Origin: Alnus glutinosa
Lineage: Eukaryota > Streptophyta > Magnoliopsida > Fagales > Betulaceae
Assembly (NCBI RefSeq): GCF_958979055.1
Contig: NC_084897.1
Location: 22,627,628-22,691,627 of the forward strand
Direction: 5' to 3'
Length of the DNA: 64,000 nucleotides
A program made the translations under genes and the position numbers. The notes beneath the pieces were generated by a model. The model was not told where the DNA came from. It was given only the letters and a program-made list of their open reading frames with translations, and ran no database searches. This document shows positions 10,641-23,538 of this stretch, one piece after another; position 1 is the stretch's first letter; each line of letters opens with the position of its first letter.

Positions 10641-10702
10641 TGAAGGAATGCAAATCAGCCTTGCTACGTTTTGCAAAGAAGACTAACATCCCCGTTCTTT
10701 TG
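10641..10702 (+). pseudogene. Isolated RadA-like exon fragment
   Basis: After an acceptor-like CCGTACAG, an open segment encodes VKECKSALLRFAKKTNIPV-LL. This matches the conserved RecA-core segment of bacterial/plastid-type RadA (Sms) proteins, which normally continues IGHVTK. The reading leaves the match at TTG/GTGAGG, a donor-like site, so this looks like one exon with its splice borders. I found no other RadA exons in the 9.5-13 kb region. It could be the only recognisable exon of a pseudogene, or a transposon-carried piece. Confidence 0.6.
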
Positions 10703-13700
10703 GTGAGGATACATTGTCCAAAATCTAATCAGGTTTCAGATTTTGTTACTTGATTTAAGTTTGCTGAAGAATGGGATTTCTTCCAATTAATGCTGTTAGA
10801 TTCAATATGGGTCCATAATAGTTCTGTGCTCTTCAATACTCTAAAATGTGAAGGGAAACCAAAATTGAAATTCTTGGGATAGTTACTAATTATCTTCATT
10901 CTTCACATCTAGGTCGAGTGTTATTGTTTTGCTGTTTGAATTTGAACTTCTATTAGTTTCCAAAGTAAGAAAATAGTTGTACTAGTCAATCTTCTATATG
11001 TTTTGCACTTCTTCACTGTATTGCAATCATGCTGAATTCGATTGCCAAATGGTTTTTACTTTCAGTCAATTGTTTTCCTTCGTACCTAAATGCTTGAATA
11101 GATGCCAAATGCTAAATGGTGGAGCTTCATACTGAATGTTTGCAAATATAAGCAAATATACCACCATCAAGCCTAAGTAACAAAACAAATTTAAGAGATA
11201 GCATTTATCAATAAAGGAAGACAAAGTCTAGTACTATTGCATGATTGGTTTGTCTTACAGCTTACAATGAATCAAACAATTATTCTTATTAAACTTACAA
11301 CAAACAAGAGCTCCAAGGATGAATCGGCTCTTTGGAAGCAATCGCCTAAGATTTAAATATGCTTGATTTCACACTTTCTTTCCTTCCTCTACAGTTATCC
11401 TACTTTAGCAACCAAAAATGCCAGGACCAGCCCGTGAAAGAAGCTCCTTATCCTTATGATTTCCGCTGAAAAGAGTAAATTTTGCAGGCTAGACATGCTT
11501 AATTATTACTTTTAACTTAAGCTAGTTTATTTTCCTTGAAAAGGAAGCGTTTATTGCTCAAGGTGTGACTGTACTGCTGCTGCTACATTATTGGTCGATT
11601 CTGTTCTGAATGTGACATTTAAGTCATGATTCTTTTTTATTCCAGTGCTTTTTAGTTGTTAGTTTCAGTGTGTTCGTGAATAAAGTTGTCCAATCTGCCA
11701 ATTTCCTAGAACAAACCTACAAAATCTTTGCTTAGCTGTGCGTGGTTAGCATTTTCTGAACTATTGCTTTCCAGTTAGGCCCCCCATATGGATGTAAATG
11801 AAACTACGTATAGGGTCATGCTTTCTATTTTTACGAAAAGTCCAGATTTGACCAAGAAAAGTAATTCATTGGAAATTGAAGCTTTTGAGAAGCTTCTAAT
11901 AAAATGGTGCATCTGGAATTTTCCTATTGTTTCTATTATGTGTACAATATCCTCACCAATTTTAATTGCTTCTATTTATCAGTTCTCGGAGGCTTGAGGA
12001 TGGCAGGGTGGAATTGCTTCTCCAGGTCACATTTTGTGTGGCAGTTGGTGCTCTAGTTGCAAGTATGCCTTCCACTGGAATAAAACAAATCTCATGCTTA
12101 CAATTAATCACACGTTTGTATAAATTGCTTATAAAGGTGGTTTATTTAGTAACTCTGATACAATATGCATTACATTGTGCTTTGTATACATCATTTGACC
12201 ACCTAGGAACTTGCTTGTGTAGAACCAACCATCTGTGCCAGACAGTTTGTTAGATGTCGTCCCTAGGAGGATAATTCTTAATGATATAACATGGTTTTAT
12301 GAATAATTAATAAATGTTTTCCTTCTAAAATGACTTTAACATACAACCTATGCTTTTATACTAAAGCTTAGAGAAACCTTAAGCTCAAATTAAAGGTAGT
12401 GCTGCTCTTCATTCGAGTGATATAATTGTCATATAGGCTGTAGGTACTGGCAATAAATCTTATTAAGTCCTTAATGCTCCCACGTAGCTGGCCCTTTAGG
12501 TTTAAATCTTCTGTACTAAATATATTTTGCTTCAATATTGATTCCAGCCACTGCATTTTAACACTTCATGATTCTGCAGATCAAGCTGTATAAAGAATAC
12601 AAGGATTTAATTCTTATTTAAAACATCCCAACATTAGACAAACTTGCTTAACACCTCCTAGCTTGTGATAGGGACATCAAGGTGGATAAGAATTGGAAAC
12701 AGGAAACTAAAACTAGAAGATTTAATTGAATCCAGTTTTGCTGTGAAAAGAAATTAGGAAGAATGTTGGGAAGTGGTCAAGGCGAATCAGGGGTCTTTTT
12801 CGTAGGCACCAAAGGAGCCACGTGTGGCAAATTAATGACAAAATTGATGTTTGTGTATTATTGAGAGGAGATTTTACAAATGCAGGCTGTGCCACGAGGT
12901 TCATTTATTTATATGTTGTGAAGTGCACCAAAAAGCCTGATTTGACACAATTTTGTCGCTCACTTCGCTTGGGGCCCAACCCAAACGTGACCAATTTGTT
13001 TTCGGGGCCATTGGACTTTGACAACTCAAAAGTGATTTCTCTGCTGTCGTTTAATCCGTCGTTTAGTGCCTCATTTTTCACATTCTCTCTCCCAATTCAA
13101 TCCAAATTGGATGCATTTTGGGATGACCAATCGATTTTTTTTTTATTTTTTTTTAAAAAAACCCTGTAGGCCTGGAATGGAAACATTGAATCCAAGCAAG
13201 AGCCAAATCCTTTTCATGGCCGTGTTGGCCTGAGATTGGTTAAGCTCGACCTATAAAAGTTGTGGCCCTAACTCAATCACGTAGTCAAACTAAAGTTGTA
13301 AAACCCTAATAGATGGGTTATGATTGTTAAATTTTTTGTTTTTAGTAACAAATAATTCAAAATATAAAACGCCCATATAACACTAAAATTATTTTTATCT
13401 TTATTAAGTTAAAATGATTCTTTGAAACAAATTTTTTTTTTTTTTTTTTTAAGTGAACGGTCCCCAAAAAAATTTTTGGAATCATATTAAAAAAAAAAGA
13501 AGGAAATATTGCAAAAGAATGTGTGATGATTGATCAGAATTGTGACACGATGACAATGCCACATGGTGCCAATTTGTTAGAATTAGACACCACTCAGAAA
13601 TTGAAATGTGGACTGTGGAGTGACAGGCTACAAAACGTACTGAAAGTTAATCGAAGGGAGTGTAAACACATTTATTTTTTATTTTTATTTTTTTGGTCTT

Positions 13701-15261
13701 TTTAACTTTTAACTTTAACTTTATTTATCTATGCTGTTTACCCCTATTTATCATTCATCATTTCATGGCGGCTGATTTAGCATATTTGAAATGACTTTTT
13801 ATGCCAATTACTCAAAACATGCCGTGAGCCGGGTGAAATCTGTATGGAAAGTAGCATTATTTATTTTTTCTTTTCTTTTATTCTCTCTTTTTAAATAAAA
13901 AATATTAAAAAATAATCTAAAACACTCATAAGATATTCAAAATTACTTTCACTTTTATGTCACATCAAAACATTTTATTTTTTAAACAAAAAAAAAAAAA
14001 AATACAAAATACAACCTCTTAAAAGCATTAACAAAAGTAGCCATTTTTTGGCAGCCGACCTTAATTTTAGAGGGTTATGGGCATGTGACGTCCTTATAAC
14101 AAAATAGACATTTAGTATGCCCCATTTCTAATTAATGCAATGGTGATTTGGTTCATTATAGCCACAAGATTGCCTTCTCTCCCTCCTACTTATGTATAAG
14201 ATCTATTGTTGGACAGGGAGCCATAACTTTTTTAGATTTTCAAAATTAAGTTTGGTCCTCATTCATATTTTTTCTTTACGGAATAAGAAATCTTGATTCC
14301 GTCAAGGACGAACACATTAAAGAGCGAGTAGATATTAGGTATATATGGCCTGAGAGGGCAATAAACAATGTACTATTAGAGTAACATATATTTAACATGG
14401 GCTTTAAATTGTGCAACTAAGATTCAGAAATGTTACTTAAAAAAAAAAAAAAAAAGATTCAGAAATGAATGCCATTGCTGATGCATAGAAACCATAAAAA
14501 GGATGTGGTTGGTGATGGAGACTAAGGATATTACTCAAGTCAAAGCAAAGCCCGACGTGGAAGGAGGTTGGGCAGGCAGAGAGGCAGCAGGATTTCTTCC
14601 AAGGAACCAATTACTTCTTGGTTGGGTTGAGACTTGAAGTAGCAATTTCCTTGGTAGTTTACTCTTCAATGCTCCTCACTTGTCTCTTACCTTTTGCTAG
14701 TTAAGTATATTAGACAAATGGCAAAAATTCTAACCATGCAAGGAAAATGCTCATATAGGTGTTCTAGCCCACCAAATAGTAGTTAGGGTTGGTCTAAGGG
14801 CTCTTAAATAAGCTATTTACAACATCATATGTGTCGAGACAGTTTCCGACACAAGAAATATCAAAGAAACTCGTTGGGAGTGCCAGCCGGACCCACTCTA
14901 ATTCATAACTCAGTTGTTTTGGGGACAATTTAGATTATGTCTGTATAATAATAAAAATCATCTGAAGAATACCTGATGGTTTGTACTTATTTATAGATGA
15001 GATTTCAACAGTCCACTTCAGATTAGGTGGGAATTGGTTTCCTGACTTCGAGATTCTTTCCTATCACACCTGGGATCCGGACAGTCCAAGTATCTCGGGA
15101 TTTGATGCTCCCGAGATAATTATTGATGGGCCTTAGCCTTTGTTTCTTGATGGGCCTAAGACTTAACCTTCTAATGTAGCTGGTTTGCACCTAATTAAGA
15201 ATTTCTTTAACCCTAGTTTAAATCTGGGTATTGCAATAAGGTTCCGTGCATCTTTAGGTTT

Positions 15262-15305
<44 letters not shown>

Positions 15306-17528
15306 TTGTTAGATGAAGGCACATGGATGCATGTGAATCATGGTGTATGTATAAAGGAAGAAATCAATGAAAGTAGCAGAGTCCACAGATCATGTGATTT
15401 TTTTTTTATTTTTTGGAGAGGCAAAGCAAAGCCTACAATAAAACAACATATATAAAAGAAAAAAAAAGATGTGGTCCTTGACTGAAGCATGATGACCAAA
15501 TTGGGTCGAAAAACCCTTTTGATTGGGATGCCACTCGGGCTCTACCTGTCACGATCCAAAAATTGACAGCTGGGCAGTCGCGGTTGCGCACGTGTTGGCC
15601 CCTTAAAATTGGGAAAAAAGGGTGTGTCTTGTAGAGTGACCAATATTGCTTCCTCCACCTGTTTGGTCCCCAAATTCCCGTGTCTTTTTCCACCCTAAAT
15701 ATATATATATTTATTTGTTCTTAGAACACTACTGTAGAAATATTGTTTGAATCGAATTTCCTATTATTCCTATTCCTAAAACGGCACCGCTACCTAGCTG
15801 GAACCGTTGCTCACATGCAAGCCATTGTTGCGGGTCACTGCACTTGAAACTGTAGGGCCTCTCAGGCACATGATGTGAGGCTGGCTTTCATATGACCATT
15901 TTGGCCTATGCACTAACTTTTTTGGCTGTGGGGTTCCCCCTCCTCCCCCCCTAACTGGCAATTTTCGCACCACCCCCCCCCCCCCCCCCCCCCCCCACAA
16001 GTATCCAAATCTACCACAGGATCTCACTCTTAACTTTCAACTCCACTTTTCTTTTTCTTTCCTTTTTCTCTTACCATCCTTTACCACCACCACCACCACC
16101 ACCTTTTGTGGGAAATAAAATACTACAATAACGATTGATGACCCGTTTAATTAAATGAGCCGAATTATATAGACTTACGTGGTTTTAAGAATGTTATACA
16201 AATATGCTATTAGGAGGTTTTTTCTAATTGTTGTTTGTTGGAATATCCATAGTTAAACAAAAGCATACACATAATCACATAGTAACTAACTGTTGAGAAG
16301 CAATGGGACATCAAAATCTGAATGCCATGCCTTGTCAGGAAACATTCCACAGGCAGGAATGGGTAAAACCAGTCCTTGTTTGTCTGAGTGGAAGCAATAG
16401 GAATGGGCAAAAAAAAAATGTGTGAATAAAAGATAGAAGTTAGGTTGCAAGTAGTTGGCATGGCATGGATAAATAATTAAATATGGTCTGGTTTTGACTG
16501 TAAGGATACGATGGCTTTTACCTTAAAACTAATTAGTAAGACCAAAAAAAGAAAAAGAAAAAAAAGTCACATTATTCAAAACATGATGCTTAATAAGCCC
16601 TCATGATCTTGACCAATATTCTTTCTCTCTTTTATGTTTTCTTAATATGTGTATTAAGAAAAAAGTTGCTCCATTGTTATTAAAGAAATACCATTTAAGC
16701 ATCACTCTTTGTAGAAAAATAAAAATTAGAAATTAGTTGCAAAATGAAAGTATTCCTCCAATCCAGATATGTGTCCAAATGATATTCTGTATTTTTAATA
16801 AGAGTATTTTAATAGACTAAATTAAAAAAAATAAAAATAAAAAAATTCTCCAGCCCATAATAATAGTTATAAGAATTACTTTTATCTCTTACATTTCTAT
16901 TTGGCTTTTTGTCCCACGATTCAACAAATCTTACTATTTGTAAATAAATAAAACTATTTAGTAATCTGTAACTGTTTTAATCAGTACTTCTAGAAGAAAA
17001 AAAAATCAAAAATTTATTTTAAATACCACGTCATTCTAATTATATGATAATGTACTGTCCATTACACTTTCATGAACCCGCACACATCCACGAAACTCTC
17101 TCTCCCTGGCGGTTTTTTTTTTTAATATTTCTAATTTTTAATTGACCCAAAAACCTAAAGATTGTCCATTAATACACAATGGAAACTAATCAGCACAAAA
17201 CAAGGAATTATCCTTTTGCTACTATAAAGAGACCAGATTAATATTCTAAGACTTTGCCAACCAAACTGTGTGCCAATTGGCCCCCCTTCACGCTAAACAC
17301 TGTCCGAAGAGAATCAAATTAGGTAGCATACTCAATTCAATTCAGTATAAGTTATTAAAAAATAAAAAAATAAAAATAAAAAAGATAGTGGAGCTCCAAA
17401 AGAAGAAAAAGTCATGTACACAATAAAATACATGAATTTATAAAATCCATAAAACAATATTTAAAAGTTAAAAAAAAAAAAGAAAAAAGAAAAAAGAAAA
17501 AACACCTGGCACGGTAAAGCCAAGGCCA
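10703..17528. other. Gene-poor intergenic stretch
   Basis: I recognise no complete gene here. It holds AT-rich DNA with poly-A/T runs (13429-13450, 14441-14455), a GA microsatellite (about 15268-15300), a 24-bp poly-C run (15973-15996) and a CAC trinucleotide run (16084-16103). Short open frames do not resemble known proteins. A segment at about 11990-12080 is moderately GC-balanced and open, but I cannot assign it. Confidence 0.6.
15973..15996. repeat. Poly-C homopolymer, 24 bp
   Basis: An uninterrupted C run preceded by C-rich sequence (CCCCCTCCTCCCCCC). Such runs are prone to length error in sequencing. The opposite strand is G-rich and could in principle form a G-quadruplex. Confidence 0.85.
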
Positions 17529-18125
17529 TTATAACGACGAGCCAGGGCTCGAGCCGAGCCGATCGACCGGTGCGCCGGTGAGAAGCTCGGTGAGCGCGGT
17601 CATGGCTCGTACCTGCATCTCCAGAGCCACAATGTAATCGCTGGCTTCTTCCAGAAGGTTCGGGAACGAGACCTTCCGGCAACCGGGAACCAACCGGCTT
17701 AAAACCCTCGCTTTCATCTGCACAGCCGGTAAATGCCTCTTGTTCGCTGGTCTCTTTAACCGGCTAGAGCCGGTCACCTTCCCCACCTTCGCCTTCTTGT
17801 GCTTGTTGCCACCACCGAGTCTCATCCCGAGTCGACTCGTCAGAATCGCCCGGCTCCACCGGGTCCGCCCCTTGGCCGACACGGCGAGAACCCGGTCCGC
17901 CGCCTCCCGGACCTGGTGTCCACCGGAGACCTTACCAGGCGGCGAGGAATTCCGGCGCACCTGCCTGAGTGCCTCGAAAAGCTTGGTGGAGTAGATCCTC
18001 TGCTCCGTCTCGGATCTCCACCTGGTTTCGGGTCCTGTATTCGGATCTCGCGGTTCGTCCCCGGTTTTCCTCCTCTTTTTCCGATTCGATTCCTCAAAAT
18101 TTAACTCGGAGATCGAAGACGCCAT
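17529..18125 (-). CDS. Atypical bHLH transcription factor, AIF4/bHLH149-like
   Basis: Intronless 198-residue protein. Conserved blocks in order: [20 protein letters not shown] near residue 35, [23 protein letters not shown] near 73, a basic linker, then the HLH ([38 protein letters not shown], about residues 137-175). This order matches Arabidopsis bHLH147-150, the ATBS1-interacting factors. These lack the Glu/Arg E-box contacts of true bHLHs and act as dimerising repressors of growth downstream of brassinosteroid and gibberellin signalling. The length is typical of the family. The ATG at 18125 follows a GA/CT-rich leader up to about 18510. The sequence is much more GC-rich than its surroundings. 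bHLH148/RITF1 or IBH1-like assignment is the alternative. Confidence 0.93.
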   Translation of the reverse strand: MASSISELNFEESNRKKRRKTGDEPRDPNTGPETRWRSETEQRIYSTKLFEALRQVRRNSSPPGKVSGGHQVREAADRVLAVSAKGRTRWSRAILTSRLGMRLGGGNKHKKAKVGKVTGSSRLKRPANKRHLPAVQMKARVLSRLVPGCRKVSFPNLLEEASDYIVALEMQVRAMTALTELLTGAPVDRLGSSPGSSL

Positions 18126-18435
18126 GGAAACTAATCAAACCGCAGGCTGTTGAGGCGAGAAAGCTTATAATATCCTTCGTATAAACTGCGGATCAAAAAC
18201 AAGTAACAAAAAATCAGAAATAAAATTCAACAACCTGTTAGCGTAGTTTGATTTCATCGCCATCAATAACACATTCCTATTTGAAAAATGGAGTCTCTAG
18301 CAAAGTATTCCTGATATACCTTTGGACTTTGGAGTGGACGATGAGGGTTAAGAGGGGAAGATTTTCGTTGTGAATGAGCGAAAGACTTTGAATTCGTCTT
18401 TTTGGGAAGGTTTTGAGTTTTGGTTTCTGTAAGCC

Positions 18436-18466
<31 letters not shown>

Positions 18467-18520
18467 TGGTAGGAAGTGAAGGGAAGGTGGGGGAGGCTTT
18501 AAAAGCAATCACGCGTCCCT
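18126..18520 (-). other. Likely 5' leader and core promoter of the bHLH gene
   Basis: On the minus strand this reads as a CT-rich leader with a (CT)n run (about 18438-18460), typical of plant 5'UTRs. A TTTTAAAG element near 18497-18504 could serve as a weak TATA box. A short upstream open frame exists but has no conserved features that I recognise. Confidence 0.4.
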
Positions 18521-20405
18521 TACCTTAATCACATCGCCTTCGATCGTCTTTGCCCTCCCGTTTTCGTGCGCCGAGGTTCTTTCTCTCTCTCTCTCTATTT
18601 AATATTCAATGTCAGCAACACAATTTGTTAACGGAGAATATCATATATATTAAATATAAAACATTATTTGTATTTATGAATTGTTGTGAAACTTGTGAAA
18701 TTTGATTTATTTTATTTTTATTATTTATTTTTATTTATGGGGGAGTTATAAGGTCATGAGTGGGATGAGAAATATTTACCACTCCTGACAAACACCACGT
18801 GGCTTATTGATGGGTTGGAATTTTTTATATTTGGTTGATGGAATTAACGGAGTTAATTGAGAGACGAGACCAGACGGTTTTTATGTGTACATTTGTCCGA
18901 ACATGCGAGTTCTCCACCGAACAGCCTCTTTTAGGCTGTCTCGATAGATTTTGAGGCTTAAGATAATAAATTTAGGTGAAAATTTTTTTATATTTAAATA
19001 TTTAATTTTTTTTCCAAAAAACTTACAAGATTCAATTTTGATATGTGACATTTAATTTCAACATATGTCATATTTTGTGTTGAGTTATATATAATTATTT
19101 TAATGTAAAATTTAATTTACTTCATTATAAAAATTATTTTAATGGACAATTTTTAGTCTTAGTTTTAAGTTCATGTAAAATTATGAGTTTAGTAACTATT
19201 TTATGGATACAATTAATGTAACATTCTATTTTTCTTTATTTTTCTCATTAATATTTTGAAATTCTATTCTTTGTATTTTTTTTTTATAGTAATTGATGCC
19301 TTAATTAAAGAGCATCGACTAACTTTTTTGTCATACTATTATTTTTTACCATAATTTGGGCGTTACTTAAAGAACATTGACTAACTTTTTTGTTATAATT
19401 GAGGCTTTAATTTATTTTTTATTTTTTTATAAAATAAAATTTAATTATGCTATCACTATTTGGGATCTTATTTAATTGGGGGCCTTAGGCGATTGCTTAA
19501 TTTGCTTAGCTTATAATCCGGCTCTTGCCCTATTCAGCAGGTAGGTTTCTGTTGAGACACTCTCTCATTTGGGGCTTGAGTTCAATCTCAGACAATCTCG
19601 ACCCTTCTCGACGACTAGTACTATTTTTTTTTTATTATTATTCTCATGATAATCCATGTCTTAAGATGGGTGCTAAGATTATATTTTTAACATTGCATTT
19701 TTAATAAGAGTAACTTAAATGTTCCTAAATCAACTTAGCTTCATTGTTTGTAGCCAATCCAAATTCATGAGCGACCCTTTTGCAGGCATTCTCCTAATAT
19801 TTTCTACATTTTAAAGAAATTCAGATGGCTTGATAAATTCTATTTGCAATTGTGGATTTTTTTATTTTTTTTTTAATAATTGAAATTTGGGTTTTTAGTT
19901 TTAGCACCATTCACTTAAAAAAAAAAAAAAATCCAATTTTGATCCTTGGTTTTGGACTACTAATGATGTGGACTTGTATTGTTTGTTTTAATAAAAATAA
20001 AAATAAAAACAGTAACAAAATGACAGCAAATTGAAATATATATATTTTTTAGTAGTGGGAAATGATAACCATGGGTTGAATTAGCTTAACCTTGAAGATT
20101 AATTAAATAATAAGGGTAGACAAGTAGACTAGGCAGTAAAGATCAAAAGAGACCTAACATTGATCTTTGGTAGTGATTGCCTCATCCATGGCCAAATTCA
20201 ACCTTGATTGATTGGACAATACGGCTAGTGGGCAACTTGCCCAATTAATTATTTACTTTTCCTATTCAATTGAAATATAAATAAATATATTTATGAAAGA
20301 AAACCTTTTTTTTATCAATAGAATTAAAGAGAAAATTGAAAGAAAAACATGTGCATCAAATGGCTTTGTTCATTGAATCATATTTCCTTGCACACGAAGC
20401 TAAGA

Positions 20406-20440
<35 letters not shown>

Positions 20441-20880
20441 GATTAATTAAGCCAACCAAAACGGCTGAACCCTCATTTGGTGCGACATAATAATTTATGA
20501 AGAGACTTAAGGGGGTGTTTGGTGATATTTTTATTCAATGTTTTTTTGAACGCCAGCCAGCAGGTGAAACATATCTTCTTGTCTCTTCACATGCATCAAA
20601 ACATTTCAAATGTGCGAATTGGAAAATTTTTACTCCTTGGTTTTCCTTTTCACCAAACATGTCTGCAGGCTGAAAATGACTAATCAAAACAGTGGCAACG
20701 CCGCCTCCAATGGACGGTCAGATCGAATGGTGATATTTTAAAAATGTTAGCTGGTGGCCGCTACCATATTTATTTCCATTATTTTTGTATCACAGAATGT
20801 CACCGTCCCGGTGGCGTCCCAACAATCAGGGCCGGCTAAATGGGCAACACAAATGATTCCTTGGTTAAGGTCTTCCAATT
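18521..20880. other. AT-rich intergenic DNA, no gene recognised
   Basis: It contains a CT run (18579-18597), many A/T homopolymers and a TAA/ATA trinucleotide run at about 20408-20437. No protein-like open frame or RNA gene was seen. Confidence 0.6.
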
Positions 20881-21094
20881 CAGGGCCGAAAAAAACAAAA
20901 AAAATCAAATTTAGTCTTTTTTTATTTTCTGATTTTAATCTAATTATTAAGTTTTTTTAATTTCCACAATTACGTTTTCAGGGTCTTTTCTAATTTCAAA
21001 TAAGTTCATTTTTCAGTCTACTTTTCGATTAATTAACAATATGCCATGTCAAATCAATTAATTAATGTTACATGATTTTTGTTTGACATGTTAT

Positions 21095-21262
21095 GTGTCA
21101 GGAGGTGATTTTTGTACAACCCATTTTACACAACTTTCACACAACCAAGACACATTGGTGAGATCTATGCATGTGGGTCCCACCATGCATGGGTCCCACT
21201 AATGTGTATTGATTGTGTGAAAATTGTGCAAAAGGGTTGTGAAAGAATAATTTTTCTATGTG
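21095..21262. mobile_element. Nested hairpin MITE with ACAACCC/GGGTTGT arms
   Basis: TTTGTACAACCCATTTTAC and ACAACTTTCACACAA on the left are mirrored by TTGTGTGAAAATTGTGC and AAAAGGGTTGTGAAAG on the right. The centre holds two GGGTCCCAC boxes. Ends are approximate. Confidence 0.5.
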
Positions 21263-21292
21263 CCAACTGTACGTGCCACGTGATAAAGAAAT

Positions 21293-21475
21293 TGAGAAAT
21301 GATCCCTACACTCATTTCTCATAACAGCCCCACAACAAGCTGACGTGGCTGGTAATATTTTATTATTTTTTTGTTTTGTTTTCATTTCTTTTTGTAAAAA
21401 AATAATAAAATATTACCAGCCACGTTAGCTTGTTGTGGGGCTGTTGTGAGAAATGAGTGTATGGATCATTTCTCA
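21293..21475. mobile_element. Near-perfect long-hairpin MITE, 183 bp
   Basis: Arms of about 80 bp (TGAGAAATGATCC...GGTAATATTTTATTATTTTT) pair with only a few mismatches around a short T-rich loop. AAGAAAT occurs directly outside both ends and could be a 7-bp target duplication. The high arm identity marks it as the youngest member of this cluster. Confidence 0.75.
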
Positions 21476-21612
21476 AAGAAATTTTCTTTGTATTGTTTTT
21501 TATTTAGGGTATAGTTGTCATTTAAAGTAATTGTGCTACATGACACATGTAGTTGGTGCATGACATGTCAAAAGAGAGCTACGTGATATTAATTGATGGG
21601 ATTTGATTCTTG

Positions 21613-21693
21613 TACAACACCAATACAACAACTGTACACCAATACCCACCCTCATGTGAGGAGTTGTTGTACAGTTGTTGTATTGGTGTTGTA
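21613..21693. mobile_element. Short perfect-arm hairpin element
   Basis: The 25-bp arm at 21613-21637 (starts TACAACACCAATACAACAAC) and its exact inverse at 21669-21693 enclose a 31-bp loop. This structure would fold strongly as RNA. Confidence 0.7.
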
Positions 21694-21889
21694 AATCTAA
21701 CATTTTTCTTAATTGATTGATCTAACATAACATATCATTTATTAAGTGGACAATAGGTTGATGGAATGACTTATTCGAAATTAGAGAAAAAAACTAAAAA
21801 CTTAAGGATCAAATTGTTTAAATTAAAAACATACTGGATTAAATTGAAATGACATGAAAACTTAAGGACTACATTGATTTATTCCTTGA

Positions 21890-23481
21890 ATTGATAAAAA
21901 GCCCTATAAAAAAGGCTCTTTATATTAAATTTATTAAAAACTTAAAAAATGTGAAAATAAGATGAGAGAGGCCACTTGACATGCTGTGAGGATTCAGAAA
22001 AAAAAAAAAAAAAAAAAAAAAAAGTTTTTTTTAAAAAAAGTGACTTAGCATGTTTAAAATCTTAAAAGGGTTCGAACAAAAACATGACCCACTTTCTGTT
22101 TGTATTTTTCTCTCTTATTATTATTATTATTATTATTATTGTTTTTTCATTACTTCTATTTTTTTGCCTTTTGGTTTTTTCATTCTTTATTTATTATTTA
22201 ATATTTGATATTTTATTCTTACTAAGAGACGGTGTTGATTTTAGTTGGTCGTTGTTATGAGTTCCGATCGTTATCATCATTGTGCCATTGATTTTAGAAC
22301 ACAATTAATTAAATTATAGTCAAAATTGATTATCTATTGAGAATAATAAATTAACAACACTTGAACATGCAAATTTGATTAGTAATTTTAAATCTCATAA
22401 GGTTAGAAGAATGATTTTTAAATTAAACTTTTTTAATATTTAATACAAAAATTTATTATATTAATATGTTAAAATTAAAAAGATCTCATTTTAAATTTTT
22501 GCCTCCTTAGGCCTCAATTTTTAATGCGCTGCCCGTGGCATGGTAACTAAAAAGGAGATCGTTATCATCTATTATCCTGGCATTCTGATACCATTTGTTA
22601 GGAAGATTAACACTTTATAAAGTATTATTAAAAAAAAAAAAAAAAAAACTATAAATATGAGGATACTGTTAGTTCACCTTGTCTTCTAAGGCTGGTACAG
22701 AATGCCCTATTGAATATTATTGAAGCCCACGCAATAAAGGTCAGAAACATTGAATGGAGCATCTATTAATCTGTTGCACATTTTTGAGTAAAAACAAATA
22801 AAAGTTAGGGTTCTTAATTTTGAAGTGGTTGATGATATGGAAAAGGGTTATTGGATAATAAAAGCATGTGTTGGCTTCTGGCAATTGGGCTTGGCATGGG
22901 GCCATTGGAATTTGTTTTTATGCTGAGCAATGATTAGTGGGTGATGCACCAAAATATAAATTATAGAGAAAAGGGAAGCATGTGGTTGCTTTCATGGCAC
23001 TTTCTATCATCTGGGCCTTTATTTTGTTCTTTTACAGAGAGGGGGCTTTGGACTCACCCCCACTTTATGAATGTGGTCAGGTTTGATCCACATTGCCTCC
23101 AAAACCGAACACTAGTTTTCCCTGTAAATCAAATTCTGTTCTTTCCAGAATGCATTTTTCTATGGTGATGAAATTTCTGCTCTGTTCTGATTTAGGGAAC
23201 CCTGAATGGTAAGGAAGTAAATTGTGGTATGGTCTGACAGAAACCCTAATAATTAGATGTCCGTATAACCAGCAGAACAAGAAAATAAATAAATAAATAA
23301 ACCCTAGAAGATTCCGATGAGCCTCATTGCCAATGACATGCCAGAGAGCTTGCCTCCTTGAGTGAGACAGGCTTCAATGTCACAAGGAGTCAATCCAGTC
23401 TTATTAAATAGATTAACATTTAGGTCCCAACCAAAAACAAAGATTACTTACCCCCCCTTAATAGAAAAGATTAAATACTTG

Positions 23482-23538
<57 letters not shown>

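Larger units (their letters stand above)
20890..21880. mobile_element. Outer MITE-like element hosting nested insertions
   Basis: Left sequence around 20985-21040 (TCTAATTTCAAATAAGT...) is the degenerate inverse of right sequence around 21730-21800 (RC TCTAATTTCGAATAAGT...). Pairing continues outward through AACTTAAGGA-like blocks. Between the arms lie at least three further inverted-repeat elements. Boundaries are approximate and the arms are well diverged, so this outer element is older than its contents. Confidence 0.5.

Noticed and set aside
11966-12253. 95-codon plus-strand frame with a moderately protein-like start
   Set aside because: Only a short GC-balanced piece near 11990-12080 stands out; no family recognised and no flanking exons.
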